Assembly: GCA_039619475.1 (NCBI GenBank)
Contig: CM077115.1
Span: 142,240,172 to 142,304,171, forward strand
Source of the DNA: Icerya purchasi
Lineage: Eukaryota > Arthropoda > Insecta > Hemiptera > Monophlebidae
DNA: 64,000 nt
Direction: 5' to 3'
Made by a program: the position numbers and the translations under genes. This document shows, piece by piece, positions 1-11,617 of this stretch. Position 1 is the first letter of the stretch. The number at the start of each line of letters is the position of its first letter. The notes beneath the pieces were generated by a model that was given only the letters and a program-made list of their open reading frames with translations, was not told the origin of the DNA and ran no database searches.

Positions 1-1777
1 AGTGGTGCTTTCTTGGTTAGCAAAACTGGCGAAGGAATGGAAAACGTTCGTATTTAACCGTGTTTGCAATATCAATGAACTTGTACCCTTTAATCCGTGG
101 AGGTATGTGCCGACTAAAGAAAATCCAGCCGATCTTGCAACACGTGGTATATCTGCTCAATCGTTACTGAAGTCCCGGTTGTGGCTTGACGGTCCTTCTT
201 TCCTTTTATCGGAATCCTTAGAGTCTTCACACATGCCGACTATTGACATTGCTTTTAATCTAGAAAAAGCTGCAATCAAGCTTGCATGTAATGTTGCTGC
301 CGATTCTAGAATACTTTTGGATGATTCGTTTCTGCATCGGTTTTCTTCATACTATCGATTAATATTTACGGTATCGCGCATTCTCGCATTAGCTCGAACC
401 TTTAGACTACATATGAAGCCGGCCTTAGCTGTTACTACCGAGATTGTTAACCATGTTCATATAGCTATCATCCGACTCATTCAGAAAACAACCTTTCCGG
501 TGGAATATGCCCGATTAGAACGACTGGAACCTGTGGGTAAGCGCAGCCCTTTAAGATCGTTGATGCCTTTTTTGGACGCTAATCAAGTTATTCGAGTTGG
601 AGGTCGACTTCAGAAAGCGAATTTATCTTATGATCAGATTCATCCTCTCATATTACCTGCCAATCACCATTTTACGATTCTATTGGTTCGACACCTGCAC
701 TTCAAATTTTATCATGCTACTAGGAATTTTTTGACAGCCCACTTACGTGCACGATATCATTTTCATGGAAACCTTACGAATGTAATAAAGGGAGTTATTC
801 ACCGTTGCGTTACCTGTATCCGATATAAGGCTGAGACACAGACTCAATTGATGGCTCAGCTTCCAGCTGCTCGAATTAATCCTAGCCGACCTTTCATGCA
901 TGTTGGAATCGATTTCATGGGCCCCTTTGATTGTAAGGCCGTTGGACATAGGTCAAAGGTTCATTTCAAAATATATGCGGCCATATTTGTATGTTTTTCG
1001 TCACGGGCATGCCATATTGAGATTGTTTCATCTTTGAGAACGGAAGATTTTTTAAATGCTTTGCACCGATTTGTGGCTAGACGTGGAAGGCCTTCCCACA
1101 TTTATTCTGACATTGCAACAAATTTTTTCGGATGCAGTAATTGTCTTCAGTTGAACAGTACAGAAATAACCCACTATGCATTATCTGAAAATATCCGCTG
1201 GCTCTTTATCCCACCCCGAGCCCCACACTTTGGCGGACTCTGGGAAGCCGCTGTCAAATCCGCCAAACACCATCTTGTTCGTGTTATGAAAGAACAAGTG
1301 TACAATTTTGAAACCTATGCTACTGTGTTTGCTCGTATTGAAGCTATTCTCAACTCTAGACCATTGACGTATACGACCGATAATAATGAAATTGAAATCA
1401 TTACGCCGGGTCATTAACTTATTGGCGATTCACTTTGTGCACCGCCTGAAACAGATTCTACAGCTGGAACCAAAATTGGTCAACAATATTTGGATTGACA
1501 ACGCCGGGTGCGTTCTTTTTGGTCTGCTTGGAGCCGAGATTACTTGTCTCAGCTTCAAACCAGAAATAAGTGGCAGACCTCGAGATCTAACTTAACATTA
1601 AATGATATTGTATTATTAGAGGACGATTTACTTAAACTTATTTTCTGGAAGTATGGAAAAATCGTGGAGTTGTATCCGGATCCAGAAGGACTTGTTCGAA
1701 CTGTAGCGGTCCTCTCAGAAGGTGTTGAAAAGAAGCGAGCTATTTCATCCATTGTACTTCTTGCGAAGCAACCTTAG
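1..1777 (+). pseudogene. pol: BEL/Pao retrotransposon pol, 3' part (RNase H end, integrase, C-terminal domain)
   Basis: The frame is open from the window edge. It begins in the end of the Pao-type RNase H region (ENPADLATRG near residue 40). It continues through the integrase zinc-binding region (HxxxYHAT then CVTC near residue 275) and the DDE core: the first Asp in GIDFMGPF, the second in YSDIATNF and the Glu in WEAAVKSAK. It ends in the DUF5641-type C-terminal domain, with TAG at 1775-1777. The family role is integration of the element's cDNA. Two in-frame stops break it: TAA at 1415-1417, where a Phe is expected after ITPGH, and TGA at 1496-1498, where a Trp is expected. No frameshift is needed. 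The 5' part lies outside the window. Confidence 0.9.
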
Positions 1778-1799
1778 ATTAACGTTCCCTACGCTCACT

Positions 1800-2260
1800 G
1801 GTGGGGGAATGCTGTTTAGATCACAATTGCAGTTTGCGTAATTTGTTTATTCACTTTAGTTTACTTAATTTTTTTGTTCCATTTTATTGTATGTTACATT
1901 ATTTGATCTTTATTTCGTTTACTTTTTTATAATTTTTATGTATAAATTTTAATAGCCAGCAATATTTTTTGTGTGGTTATATAGCTTTCGTCTTTTTCTT
2001 TCCACCAAGGTGATGCCGTATTTCTTTTACTTTTTTTTTTTTTTTGTGTTATTGTTATGTTAACTTTTATGCGTATCCGAAGTGAGTTGTTTTGTAAACG
2101 AACATTTTTTTATTTAATTTTATTAATCCGAAATTGCGATCTACTGTATGAAATAGTCCTTTTCAGGACTTTAGCAAGAATTTATCTAATTATTACATAT
2201 TTCCTTTTGGTTTATCTACATGCTGTAATTTCTATCATTAACGGCAATCTAACAATAACA
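1800..2260 (+). repeat. Polypurine tract and probable 3' LTR of the BEL/Pao element
   Basis: The polypurine tract GGTGGGGGAA lies about 20 bases after the pol stop, followed by TG at 1810-1811, the expected start of an LTR. The right end could not be fixed, because the 5' LTR is outside the window and no terminal CA with a TSD can be compared. The segment is AT-rich and non-coding. The end given is only the start of the following ATT array. Confidence 0.45.
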
Positions 2261-2261
2261 C

Positions 2262-2262
2262 C

Positions 2263-2301
<39 letters not shown>
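2262..2301 (+). repeat. (ATT)n microsatellite
   Basis: About thirteen ATT units in a row directly precede the 5'-truncated LINE fragment. Confidence 0.95.
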
Positions 2302-2305
2302 TAAA

Positions 2306-3618
2306 AACAGGTATAATTACTCCAGTGTAGAAAAGCGGGAGTAAAAATGAAGTATCTAACTACAGGCCAATATGTATTACTTCCACAATTTCTAAAATTT
2401 TTGAAAGATGTGTAAAGAAATTAGTAATAAATTTTCTAAATGATCAAAAATTTTTCAGTCCCAATCAATATGGCTTTTTACCGGATAAAGGAACTGACTT
2501 TGCAGTTTTTGAACACATTACATATATAACTAGGCATCTAGAAGAAGGCAGATCTGTGGTGGCTGTGTATTTCGATATAAGGAAAGCTTTCGATACGGTA
2601 AATCACCAAATTTTACTAAAGAAATTATACGCCTGTGGTTTTCGGGGTAATATTTATAACTGGTTCAGAACATACTTAACTAGTAGGAAAAATGTAACTA
2701 AAATTAATGGTGTCTTTAGCGACAGTACTATACAGGAAACTTGGGTTCCTCAGGGTAGTATCTTAGGTCCTTATCTATTTCTGGTATATATAAACGATCT
2801 GTGTAATTTGTCTGTAAATGGACAAATATTTACCTATGCTGACGATACTACACTAGTGCTGAATTCCCGCTTCCCAGAAAAATTGCATTCACCCATGCAA
2901 GAAGATATACAAAAAATCTGTACATGGTTACAACATAACAAATTATCCCTAAATGAAAATAAGACTAAATTTATGATTTACGGTTATCAGGATCGAGGGC
3001 TTTGGGACAGATTTTGTATTTCTTACGGTGGTAACATTTCAATTGAAAGGGTTTATGAAATCAAATACTTAGGTTTAATGCTGGGCAGCAAACTCGCGTG
3101 GAATAAACATACCATATACTTGGCAAAAAAACTAAGAAGACTTAATTACATCTTTTACTACCTACGTGACTATTTCACAGCTCAGCATTTACGCAGATTA
3201 TATTTAGGCCTATATCAGCCAGTACTTGGATATGGAATCATACATTGGGGAGGTGCAGCAGTAACTCATATAAGTCCCGTCGAAATATTACAGAGAGCAG
3301 TGAAACGGGACATTGATCCGTCATCAAATAATGCTATTTCATCAGTTACAGAGTTATACACTTCACAAATACTAAATTTCGTTTAGGAAATATAAGGATA
3401 GATTCAATATTTCAGTTGCCCATGGGAAAACAAGGTCTGCAAATGTAGAAATTGCCCCTGTTCCAGACTTCCGAAAATTTCACACACGTATACAAGCAGT
3501 TTATAAAGGGTCTATTATTTTCAACTCTTTACTGTCCAGCTTAAAAGTACATTTATTAAATTATAAAAAGAGACACAAACACCTACTTCAATACATCACG
3601 GATAATGGGACTCAATAA
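2306..3618 (+). pseudogene. CR1/Daphne-like LINE reverse transcriptase, 5'-truncated
   Basis: The frame reads from about 2306 and includes SNYRPI, then YFDIRKAFDTVNH (first catalytic Asp), VPQGSILGP and the catalytic YADD box. The C-terminal region ends at TAA 3616-3618 with a basic tail (NYKKRHKHLL) of the kind seen at the end of CR1/Daphne-type ORF2. The family product is a reverse transcriptase used in target-primed reverse transcription. Endonuclease and ORF1 are missing. Breaks: in-frame TAG at 2328-2330 and a frameshift between about 3386 and 3420. The clade call rests on the motif style and the lack of an RNase H domain. Confidence 0.8.
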
Positions 3619-3698
3619 ATGTTATTATCGCAGATATGATAAACCCTTTCTTATACTCCGACATTAATTACAATCTTCATTTTCATTCTGAGTATTTG

Positions 3699-3710
3699 TT
3701 TATTACTGTT
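3699..3710 (+). repeat. Target-site duplication, left copy (pair at 5043-5054)
   Basis: TTTATTACTGTT occurs exactly on both sides of the minus-strand LINE, and the bases outside the pair differ (G against A). Confidence 0.9.
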
Positions 3711-5042
3711 TTTTTTTTGTTTTTTTTTTGGCTTGGTTTATCTTTTAACCTTTTAGCCAGTTTATATGTTAAACATGTAATATAATATTCAAGTCTTAAA
3801 TTTCAATATTGCATTTTTTGAGGTATTGATAAAGTTGTTTACATGCCTGACCTAGTGGATTTGTGAGTATGGTTACTGTGTTTATCGGTAACGTGTGATA
3901 TACTTGAGTTAATCTATTTGTAAGTTCTTCTCGTTGTTTTTGGAACTGAACACATTGCCATAGGAGATGGTTAATATTTTCTTCATAGTCTTTATTACAG
4001 TACTGACATTTATCCGATTCGATAATGTTCAATTTTTTTAAACGATTTGCTGTTCTGGTATACCCTGTTCTAAGCCGGATGATTTGCTTTATGTAGTTGC
4101 TAGGTAGGTTCTCGTTCACTTGAAGGTACCATGGGTTCTTAATCTGTTGCTCTTTTTGTATATTGAAATAATATTTTCCACTGTTCATGCTATTCTGTTC
4201 AAAATTAATTTTTTGTTTATTTGTTACTATATTTTTAACGGTATGTACGTAATCTGTCCAATGATATTTAATTTGTTCACATCTCCGATTTTCGGTAACT
4301 TTTTTTGTTAAGTTATCCACGAATTCATTCCCTTTTATTCCGCTATGTCCTGGTATCCACTTTAGCACTACGTGATTACTGTATTTTACTTTTGCAGATT
4401 CTATTTTCCTTTTTATTTTCCAAACGATATTGTTGTCAGTTGTGTCATTTATAATTTTATATAATGCGCTCAGTGAATCGGTTAATATCAGAAAATTATG
4501 ATTTCTATTTTCGGTGTTTACGAATTTGTCGATTGCTTGATAGAGCGCGTATAATTCAGTTGTACATGAATTTGTCATGGGGATTCGGAACGTTCGATAT
4601 TTGTTTGTAGTTTTATTGTATATTGCGCAGGAACAAACTCTTTTTTCTATATTTAATGACCCATCAGTATAAATCTGTTCATAAAGACGATATTTCTTTT
4701 CCACTATGTCTTGTAATATTTTTTCATTATATTCCTGGTAAACTTTTTCAAATTCATTTGTTATATCTATGTGGATATTTTCTAGCATATTGAAATAGTC
4801 TATGTCCTTATACTTTGATTTCGATTCTTCGAATGGTTCGATATCCTTTAGGCGCTGTCTACTATCGGCTAAAGCAGGTATACTTTTATTAGTCCAGTAA
4901 TTATTATTGTTAATAAGTTCGGTTAATATTAGTAACCTATTGTTAAGGGGGTGACCTGGATTTGATTTGATTTTTAACATGTATTTATCTGCTATGTATT
5001 GTGTTCTTAAATCAGTCGTAATCTCTGCGGTTTCGTAATGTA
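3711..5042 (-). mobile_element. 5'-truncated RNase H-bearing LINE inserted in the CR1-like 3' UTR
   Basis: The minus-strand insertion ends in a poly(A) tail (T-rich run 3711-3729 on the plus strand). It is flanked by the 12-bp direct repeat TTTATTACTGTT at 3699-3710 and 5043-5054. Its 3' UTR carries the TGGCT...AGCCA stem also found in the copy ending at 22050, so the two belong to one family or close relatives. Confidence 0.9.
3796..5042 (-). CDS. LINE ORF2 C-terminus: RNase H and zinc-finger region (partial)
   Basis: The frame is open from the truncation point at 5042 to the stop at 3796, with a Met at 4978-4980 that is probably not a true start. The RNase H domain shows all four acidic positions: YTDGS, CTTELYAL, LTDSLSAL and GNEFVDNL. 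It is followed by a C-terminal CQYC...H...C zinc motif (CQYCNKDYEENINHLLWQC) typical of RNase H-bearing LINE ORF2 proteins. In the full protein the domain removes RNA from the RNA/DNA hybrid. The endonuclease and RT portions are lost by 5' truncation, so this copy is dead although its frame is clean, suggesting a fairly recent insertion. Confidence 0.85.
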
Positions 5043-5054
5043 TTTATTACTGTT
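5043..5054 (+). repeat. Target-site duplication, right copy (pair at 3699-3710)
   Basis: Exact match to the left copy; it marks the 5' truncation point of the nested LINE. Confidence 0.9.
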
Positions 5055-5089
5055 GTTAAGTGTCGTTGTTATTTACTCTCATTGCTGTA

Positions 5090-5135
5090 ACTTATTATTA
5101 TTACTATTACTATTACTATTATTATTATTTAATAT
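5090..5135 (+). repeat. Imperfect (TTA/CTA)n microsatellite
   Basis: Alternating TTA and CTA triplets. Leucine-rich open frames over this stretch are artefacts of the repeat. Confidence 0.85.
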
Positions 5136-6189
5136 AACTATCATAAATATTATAATTGTATATATGGGTCATGCAGTTTCTTCGGCACAATTGAATCGTT
5201 ATGTTTCTAATTTTTCAAACCTGATTCTGTTGATAATAATTATTACGATAACCATTATTAGTAAATATGTCTACGCCACCTGCATGATTATTATTGTTAC
5301 TGGTTTCATCCTCATTTTTATTACTGTATTATTAATATTATTACCATTATTATTTTTAAAGATGTCAAGTGAAATTTTCTTAGTCAAATATATCTGCCGG
5401 GATGTTTCGTAAATTGGGACTGCTTCTCCAAAATATGCTGGGGGTGGTTATATGGGGATGACTGCAGGCTACATTAATACATGCTTTCTCAAATGACATC
5501 TCATTTAGGCCCCTTTGTTAAACGAGACTGTATCATTTAATATAAATATTTATAAATTTAATGTGTTATCATTTAAGTACCAACTTCTATAAATACTACT
5601 CAATAGGTTACATTACTCTTACTATTACGTTATATTTACATATTTTATATATTTTATATTTAGTTATCTTATTTATATTTTTATTCTATTTAGTTCATTA
5701 CTTGATTTATATCTTTTATCTATTTACGTATATCTCTACATTTTATTCATTTACCTAGCTTTATATTTATTTTACTTCGGTTATTACATTTGCAGTACAC
5801 ATCAGAGTTGAAATATTGTGGGAATATGTTGAGCTTGGCTGGTGATAGGTTATATAAATAATTTATATGCTTAAATTGTAGATTTAATTTTCAGATAGAT
5901 TCAATTTTGTTAGTTTTTAAAATAGCATTATTTTTTAATTTTTTTATTTAATCATTTATATACTTTTCTCCTGTTTTCAACATATATATACAAACAATTT
6001 TTATTTTGTTTCAATTCAACGTATTATAATATATTTTTATCATTACTTCATTTAATTTCATGCATTTATCGCTATATTTCGCACTTCACTTGTAATCCGT
6101 ATATGTTATTTTTAATTTTCGTATTGACGTAGCGCATTTGTGAAATTTTGTAATAATAATAATAATAAATAAATTGAAATTGAAATTGA

Positions 6190-6221
6190 AATTATTATTA
6201 TTATCATTATTATTGTTATTA

Positions 6222-6294
<73 letters not shown>

Positions 6295-6327
6295 TACTAT
6301 TTTTATTATTACTATTATTATTATTAT
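6190..6327 (+). repeat. Long (ATT)n microsatellite
   Basis: Nearly 140 bases of ATT units with a few C and G interruptions. It begins where the LINE tail repeats end, so it may have grown from that tail. Confidence 0.95.
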
Positions 6328-6594
6328 AGCGGAGAAAATTACTACATTTTAATTTTTATCTCAGAGTCTAGATTGACCGGGATAGGCCGTCGTCTCGCCT
6401 CAAAGTGGTGAGCCTCTTTCTCTCGGAAAACCGAATTTCAACGTTTAACGATACATTCATTTTCTCGCGTCGCGGCCGTCATCAGATGGAAGCAACCCCG
6501 ACTGAGGACAACATGCACGACCCTACTGGCGATGGACTTTCAAAAGCCATTAAACCTTTTCACAACAGTCTCTTCCCTTCAATCTGGATATTTT

Positions 6595-6882
6595 TTATAA
6601 CTTTATCGAGGAAGAGGAGCCGAGAGGCACTATTGATGGCGACCGTAATCTTCTCGTGTACGAAATTAACTAAGTAACGCAACGCGTCAAAAAACAAAAA
6701 CGAAAAAGCGAATCCAACTTTTTAGTTGGCGCAGTAGGTGTTAAAAGTTTGAAAAGTTTAAATTTAATGTGAAAAAAGGTGGCAATACCGCGTGACGGCC
6801 GTTCTCTTACCACCAGATCCGTAGTGCAGCATGCCGCGATAATTGATAGAACAAACACGAACAACAGCGTTAACAGTTTCAT
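6595..6882 (-). CDS. Candidate small secreted peptide gene, two exons
   Basis: The ATG at 6880-6882 opens a strong signal peptide: a Lys, then a hydrophobic core (MKLLTLLFVFVLSIIAACC). After 24 codons (exon 6811-6882) the frame meets an excellent splice donor, GTG|GTAAGAG at 6810. A pyrimidine-rich run and CTTAG acceptor at 6670-6671 would give a 141-base intron. Exon 2 (6595-6669) then adds 24 basic, serine-rich residues with an RR pair and ends in TAA. Product about 48 residues, probably secreted. The acceptor is the weak point; the unspliced frame also stays open for 70 codons. The surroundings are GC-richer than the TE sequence and carry a TATA box upstream. Function unknown. Confidence 0.35.
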
Positions 6883-6935
6883 TTTGCTTGATTGACTTAT
6901 GCGAAACTTTTTGCCTTCGCGTCAAACGGTAAATT

Positions 6936-6975
6936 CCTGAATGTAGACGTACGGGGACGGTGATAAATTTATAAA
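6936..6975 (-). promoter_or_regulatory. TATA box and initiator of the candidate secreted-peptide gene
   Basis: On the minus strand TTTATAAAT (6967-6975) is followed about 35 bases downstream by an arthropod-like initiator CATTCAGG (6936-6943). The 5' UTR would be about 55 bases. Confidence 0.4.
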
Positions 6976-6989
6976 CTCCATCGTCCTCT

Positions 6990-9300
6990 GTTCTCAGTCA
7001 GAGAGCAAACTATTTGCAAATAACAGATGGCTGTAAATCGGCCGAGCCATTATTAGTCGAAGGGGTCACCTTCATGCGGTTTTCTATGCGGCTCAAAGTC
7101 ACAAGAGATGACGACGTGTATCGGCCATTGTTCGGAAAATATGTCGTCTTCATTGTTTTGAAGATTCGTCGCAGATTTTTCGTTTAATTAACAGACACGA
7201 CGGGCCAGACTTTTAATTTTTGTGCGCGGAAAATATTACAAAGCGAGAACGTCGGAAGAACGCGAGCTGTATAGCAGAGGTTAAATGTTGCCTCTAAGAA
7301 GCCGAGGAGACGTAGTGTCGCACGCAACTGAATACGTAATGAACATTTATGCCGATAAACTAACAACCGGCAGCAACATCATCGCACAGTAGAAATAGTT
7401 CGTTGCTTGAAACGGTTCTACTTAAATTACATCCTCCCGCATTTAAAAGGCTAATTTAGAATACTAGCAGAGAGCGTCGAAAAAGGGGGTTGTTGGTAGT
7501 GAAGCTGGCCGAGTCAAAGTTACTCTACCTTTGTGGATGGGCCGGTGCAGAGCGCTTGTATGTGAGTTCTGGATAACTCGGCTACTACACCGGAGGTCTC
7601 TTCGGGAGTTGTCTGTAGCTCATCTGAAACTGAATATTGCCGTATAGCAGAGAAATTTGGGAAAGTAAACGACGACGGCCCAGAGAAATTCTCGTAGTCG
7701 ATATTCCCCTGCCGATCGATCTTTACTCTATGGATTACGAAAAGCTTAAATTTCGCCATCATTTTATCAAGGATATGTCTTTGTTTAATTTTACTAGTAC
7801 GCTATGATGATTTGTTAAAAAATGGCAACTAAAAGTTTCAGTCCCATCTAGCTTATGCAACATGCCAATCGCTTCCATTTGGCCGGGGAACATTATTTCA
7901 GTCCGCGCGCTAAATAGTCATGATATGCGCTTAATGTAGGGGCTATAGTAGAGAGTGCGGAATATTAAGCTTCTCGTAATCCGTAGTATAAATCAGCTAA
8001 AATTTAATAATTTTCATAGAGTATATAAAACCGATATGTCTCCGATTCAGGTATGCTGGTGCCCTTCTTGTATCGCCTATAAAATTAAACAAATAAAACG
8101 TACATACGTCGAGTATAACGTAAGACTTCAAGCTCCCCCCGAGACCCCGGCGTTTTTATTTTCCCGCGCTTTTCTGCTAACAAATTTAGACAACCTGACC
8201 TAGATTGTTGTTTAGGAAGGTCTTTAACCGGCGACTTCTTAATATACACGCTACCGCATTACTCGACGAAATTATTTTCAAATGTATTATTACACGTCAG
8301 TTCTGGCTCTGGTCGTAATTCTAGTTTCAGCTAATGACGGGAGCCTGCAGCAGCGCTGGACGTTATTCGAATAACAAGCAGAAACAAAAAATTATACTCG
8401 CGTTATTGCCCCTTAATCATGATCGTGAAATGTAAAATTATTCGTTAATTACATTATTCGCTAATCTCAGATCGCGTCAGCCAGATTATTCGTTATTCGT
8501 TAATCATTATTTATTATTCGTAAATTTACCAGTCCTGCCTAGTAGAGTAGTGGTACAATGTCTGATTAATTTTAGAAATGTTCGAACTCGATGACATAAA
8601 TAGATTTTCTTAAAATGTTAATTCATTTTTAATTTAAATTAATTTTGAATACCGCATTAATTAAATAATAAAAACATTTTTAAATTACAAATCCGCCGTA
8701 TTATCCAAACACAATTCGGTAATATGAAGTGCGTATTTATGTGTATAATTAAAACAAAAACATAAGCAAACTATATAATATGTTTACGGGCATATCTAAC
8801 CAAGTCCCACTTTGTCCAAATTATTTATACAGTGATTTTTCGGATGTTAGATCAGAAATGTTGATTTTGGGATTCTTAACGTTTTGCTCTTTCCAATGCC
8901 GCAAACCGCAATGTGATCATGACCAAAAACCTCAATGTGCCTCTCCCGTTCCCCGGTTGCTATGGAAAACTTAAACTCGATTTTCTCAAAAGTATATTTT
9001 TTCAAATTTCAACTTCAAATGCAAATATCTCAGCGAGTTCTGTATTTAGAAGGCTTCGTGACGTCTCAATCAATCAGAAATTTTGTCTAGTATACCGTAC
9101 TGGGCGTAATTCCATACCGATAAAGTAGGACCTAGTTAGATGCACGTACACACACACCTACATATATGTATGTATATATATATATTACAAATAATTATAT
9201 ATGTCTATAATAAATATAATATTATAAATTAATCTTAACTTTTAGTTTTAAACAAAGGATTATTAAATTCCCACAAAGAAGCTAACGCTTAAGTCCGCCA
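6990..9300. other. Host-like intergenic DNA, no gene recognised
   Basis: GC content is noticeably higher than in the TE blocks, with no domain, no long frame with credible composition and no repeat structure beyond a TA run near 9170-9185. The open frames seen (for example about 7520-7762 minus and 8780-9128 plus) have no recognisable motif. The region may hold regulatory DNA or non-coding exons. Confidence 0.5.
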
Positions 9301-9319
9301 GAAAGAATTCTTGGATTCT

Positions 9320-10680
9320 ATTCCTCCTTCTCTAGAGATACGCCCTTCTTCCAGATCTGGAAAATGGCTAAGGCATTTAGATCACCCTTTTCGGAGCGCC
9401 CTCGCCACTCCCACCCTTTCAAACCCCAGCTGGAGTTCTTCTTCGATTCCATTGCTCCCGCCGATGTTCCCTCTTTTGAAGAAACTATTCTTCCTTCTCT
9501 TCCTGTTGACTCTGAGCCTCACTTCCTGTCTTCTCCTTTCTATTACGACGAGCTTGCATCCATTCTTAATAAATCCACTTCGCTGCTCCTGGCCGGGACG
9601 GTTTCTCGTTCCTTATTCTCAAAAATCTCTCTCCTGCCGCGTTGCTTTTTCTTCTCCGTATTTTTAATTATTTTCTCCTTTCTGGTTCTACTCCAAAATC
9701 CTGGAACGACTTTATTGTCATTCCTATCCCTAAAAGAAAGCAGTGCTCTTTCCGTCCCATTTCCCTGGTTTCCTGTCTACGTAAACTTTCTGAATGTTTG
9801 ATTAACAATCGTCTCGTGTGGTGGCTGGAGCACAATAATCTAGTCCCTCCTAATATGTTTGGTTTACGTCCTGGGCTTAGACCGGTTGACACCATTAGTT
9901 ATTTCCTTTCGGATGTCTATAAGTCTTTCCTAACTAAGAAATTCACCATTGCCTCCTTTGTGGACGTCTCTTCTGCCTTTGATAATGTGCATCTTACCTC
10001 TTTGTACCTTTGATCGGATCAAAATCTGAATTAACAATTTTCTGTAGTACTTATATGTCGTTGCCAGCCGATGAGTCAGAGGGGGGCAAGATAATAGAAA
10101 GAGGATATGAGTTATAGGAAAAATAAAATCAAACTATTTTCTCTTAATCTCCCTCCCGTTGTCGTTATTCTTATACTCAACCTCTTCCAGAACAGAACTC
10201 TCTTTCTTTCCTCTCCTTCCCTTTTCACCTCCAGATGCGTTTATCGTGGACTCCCACATGACCCCTGTCTTAGTCCTATACTTTTTAATATCTACTCTTT
10301 TGATACCGCTTCTCTTCCTATTCCTCCTTTCTCCCTCCTCTTCGCTGACGACATTTTGGTCTATTCCACCTCTGAAAATCTGTCCGCTGCTAGCCATGAA
10401 TTGAATAATTCACTGTCTATTCTTAACAATTCCCTTTCTCGTTTTCACCTCTTCCTTCCTCCTACCAAGTCATCTTGTATCATTTTTTCTCTCCATCCCT
10501 TTAACCGCGCTCTAACTCGCATCATTGTATCTGATATTCCTATTACCGTTGTCAATTCCATACGCTATCTTGGCTGTTTTTTTTGAATAGCCGCCTCACA
10601 TTCCATGAGCACATTAATTTTCTCTATAAATCCTGTCTTAAAAAACTTAATCTCCTTAAATCTCGGCCAGTGGGCGTACG
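9320..10680 (+). pseudogene. Pyrimidine-rich RNase H-type LINE: RT fragment
   Basis: Three reading frames together give a reverse transcriptase. They read a linker region, then SWNDFIVIPIPK, FRPISLVSCLRK, SFVDVSSAFDNV (first catalytic Asp) and, after a degraded stretch near 10010-10130, a damaged LPxxxCLSPILF box, LLFADDILVYST (catalytic FADD) and IRYLGCFF. The CT-rich style and motif spacing match the minus-strand fragments at 52076-52549 and 55371-56281, which carry the RNase H and C-terminal parts. Several frameshifts and stops make it dead. The 5' end is not resolved; the 3' part is cut where the tandem repeat region begins. Confidence 0.75.
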
Positions 10681-10720
10681 AGTAGTTATGTAAGCGCGAC
10701 CGTGGATTTCGGTAGTTAAT

Positions 10721-11035
10721 GAGGATGGCGCGGGGCGCAGGGAGCGAATTGCAGACATTCGTTCGGTGTTTTTATTTTTATTTGTTAACGATAATATTTG
10801 AACATTCTAGCAGTCAAATGAAGGTGGCGCAGGGTGCAGGGGGAGAATTCCAGACGTTCGTCCGACATTTTTATTTTTAATGGAAATTTTTGAATGTGCC
10901 ACAACGGAATGAACTGTGACTATTCAATGTTTTGTTTTATTTTTATTTTTAACGGAAATATTTGAATGTTCCAGCAACCGGTTGAAGCTGTCACGGGGTG
11001 CAGGGGGTGAATTCTAGACGTTCGTTCGAAATTAA
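10721..11035 (+). repeat. Imperfect tandem repeat, about 100-bp unit, three copies
   Basis: Each unit contains a GC-rich box (GGCGC-GGGGCGCAGGG at about 10726, GGCGCAGGGTGCAGGGGG at about 10824, CACGGGGTGCAGGGGG at about 10992), then GAATT-CAGACGTTCG, then a T-rich half with GGAAATATTTGAATGTTCC. The third unit is separated by an extra copy of the T-rich half. It is satellite-like rather than coding. Confidence 0.7.
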
Positions 11036-11098
11036 CTATCTGATCATCTATGTAGGCCTTCACACACCACCGATGGAATCCTGATCGTGATTGTTACA

Positions 11099-11102
<4 letters not shown>

Positions 11103-11129
<27 letters not shown>

Positions 11130-11130
11130 G
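11103..11130 (+). repeat. (CA)n microsatellite
   Basis: About fourteen CA units; a (TA)n run follows at about 11283-11319. Confidence 0.95.
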
Positions 11131-11280
11131 AATATGTCCACGTCTAATACTTTTATTTTCAATGAATATTTTTAAATGCCACCCCTGAGAAATGGCAACT
11201 TTTAAATGGTGGACGATTGCATCATCCAGACGCGAGATAATTCAAGATTCTTCATCTCTGTGTAATAAACACAAAATATA

Positions 11281-11322
<42 letters not shown>

Positions 11323-11617
11323 TTACCATCATGGCTGCCAACGCTCTTCATTTGTAGTGATACATATAGGATCTTCGAAGCTGTTAAATAATTTTAAAGT
11401 GTATTTGTTTTTCAGAGGTTGTAGCGCACATGTTTAAATTCACATTTGAGTGAAAATATTGAAACTATTTCATTTTATTTTCTCGATAGAAAGTTGTTTC
11501 TTTTATAATTTAAAAATAAGTCATTTTGGTGGAGTTCATAATGAGCAAAATACAATTTCATCCATGACGAATGATTGAAATAATATTGTCACAAGTACTA
11601 ACTTCGATACAACAACA

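Larger units (their letters stand above)
2306..6190 (+). mobile_element. CR1/Daphne-like LINE copy, interrupted
   Basis: The element consists of the RT relic, its 3' UTR at 3619-3710, a nested minus-strand LINE at 3711-5042, and a probable continuation of the 3' UTR from 5043 to about 6190. The far end shows TAA repeats followed by three ATTGAA-type units (about 6165-6190), the kind of short-repeat tail used by CR1-like elements. Assigning 5055-6150 to this UTR is inference: the sequence is AT-rich, non-coding and has no other explanation. Confidence 0.5.

Noticed and set aside
743..1414. Minus-strand open frames opposite the integrase
   Set aside because: They are shadows of the conserved plus-strand pol frame and carry no motif.
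5038..5758. Leucine- and isoleucine-rich open frames
   Set aside because: Produced by TTA/ATT repeats and AT-rich UTR sequence; no domain or credible composition.
7520..7762. 80-codon minus-strand frame in host-like DNA
   Set aside because: No start context, motif or splice signals convincing enough to call a gene.
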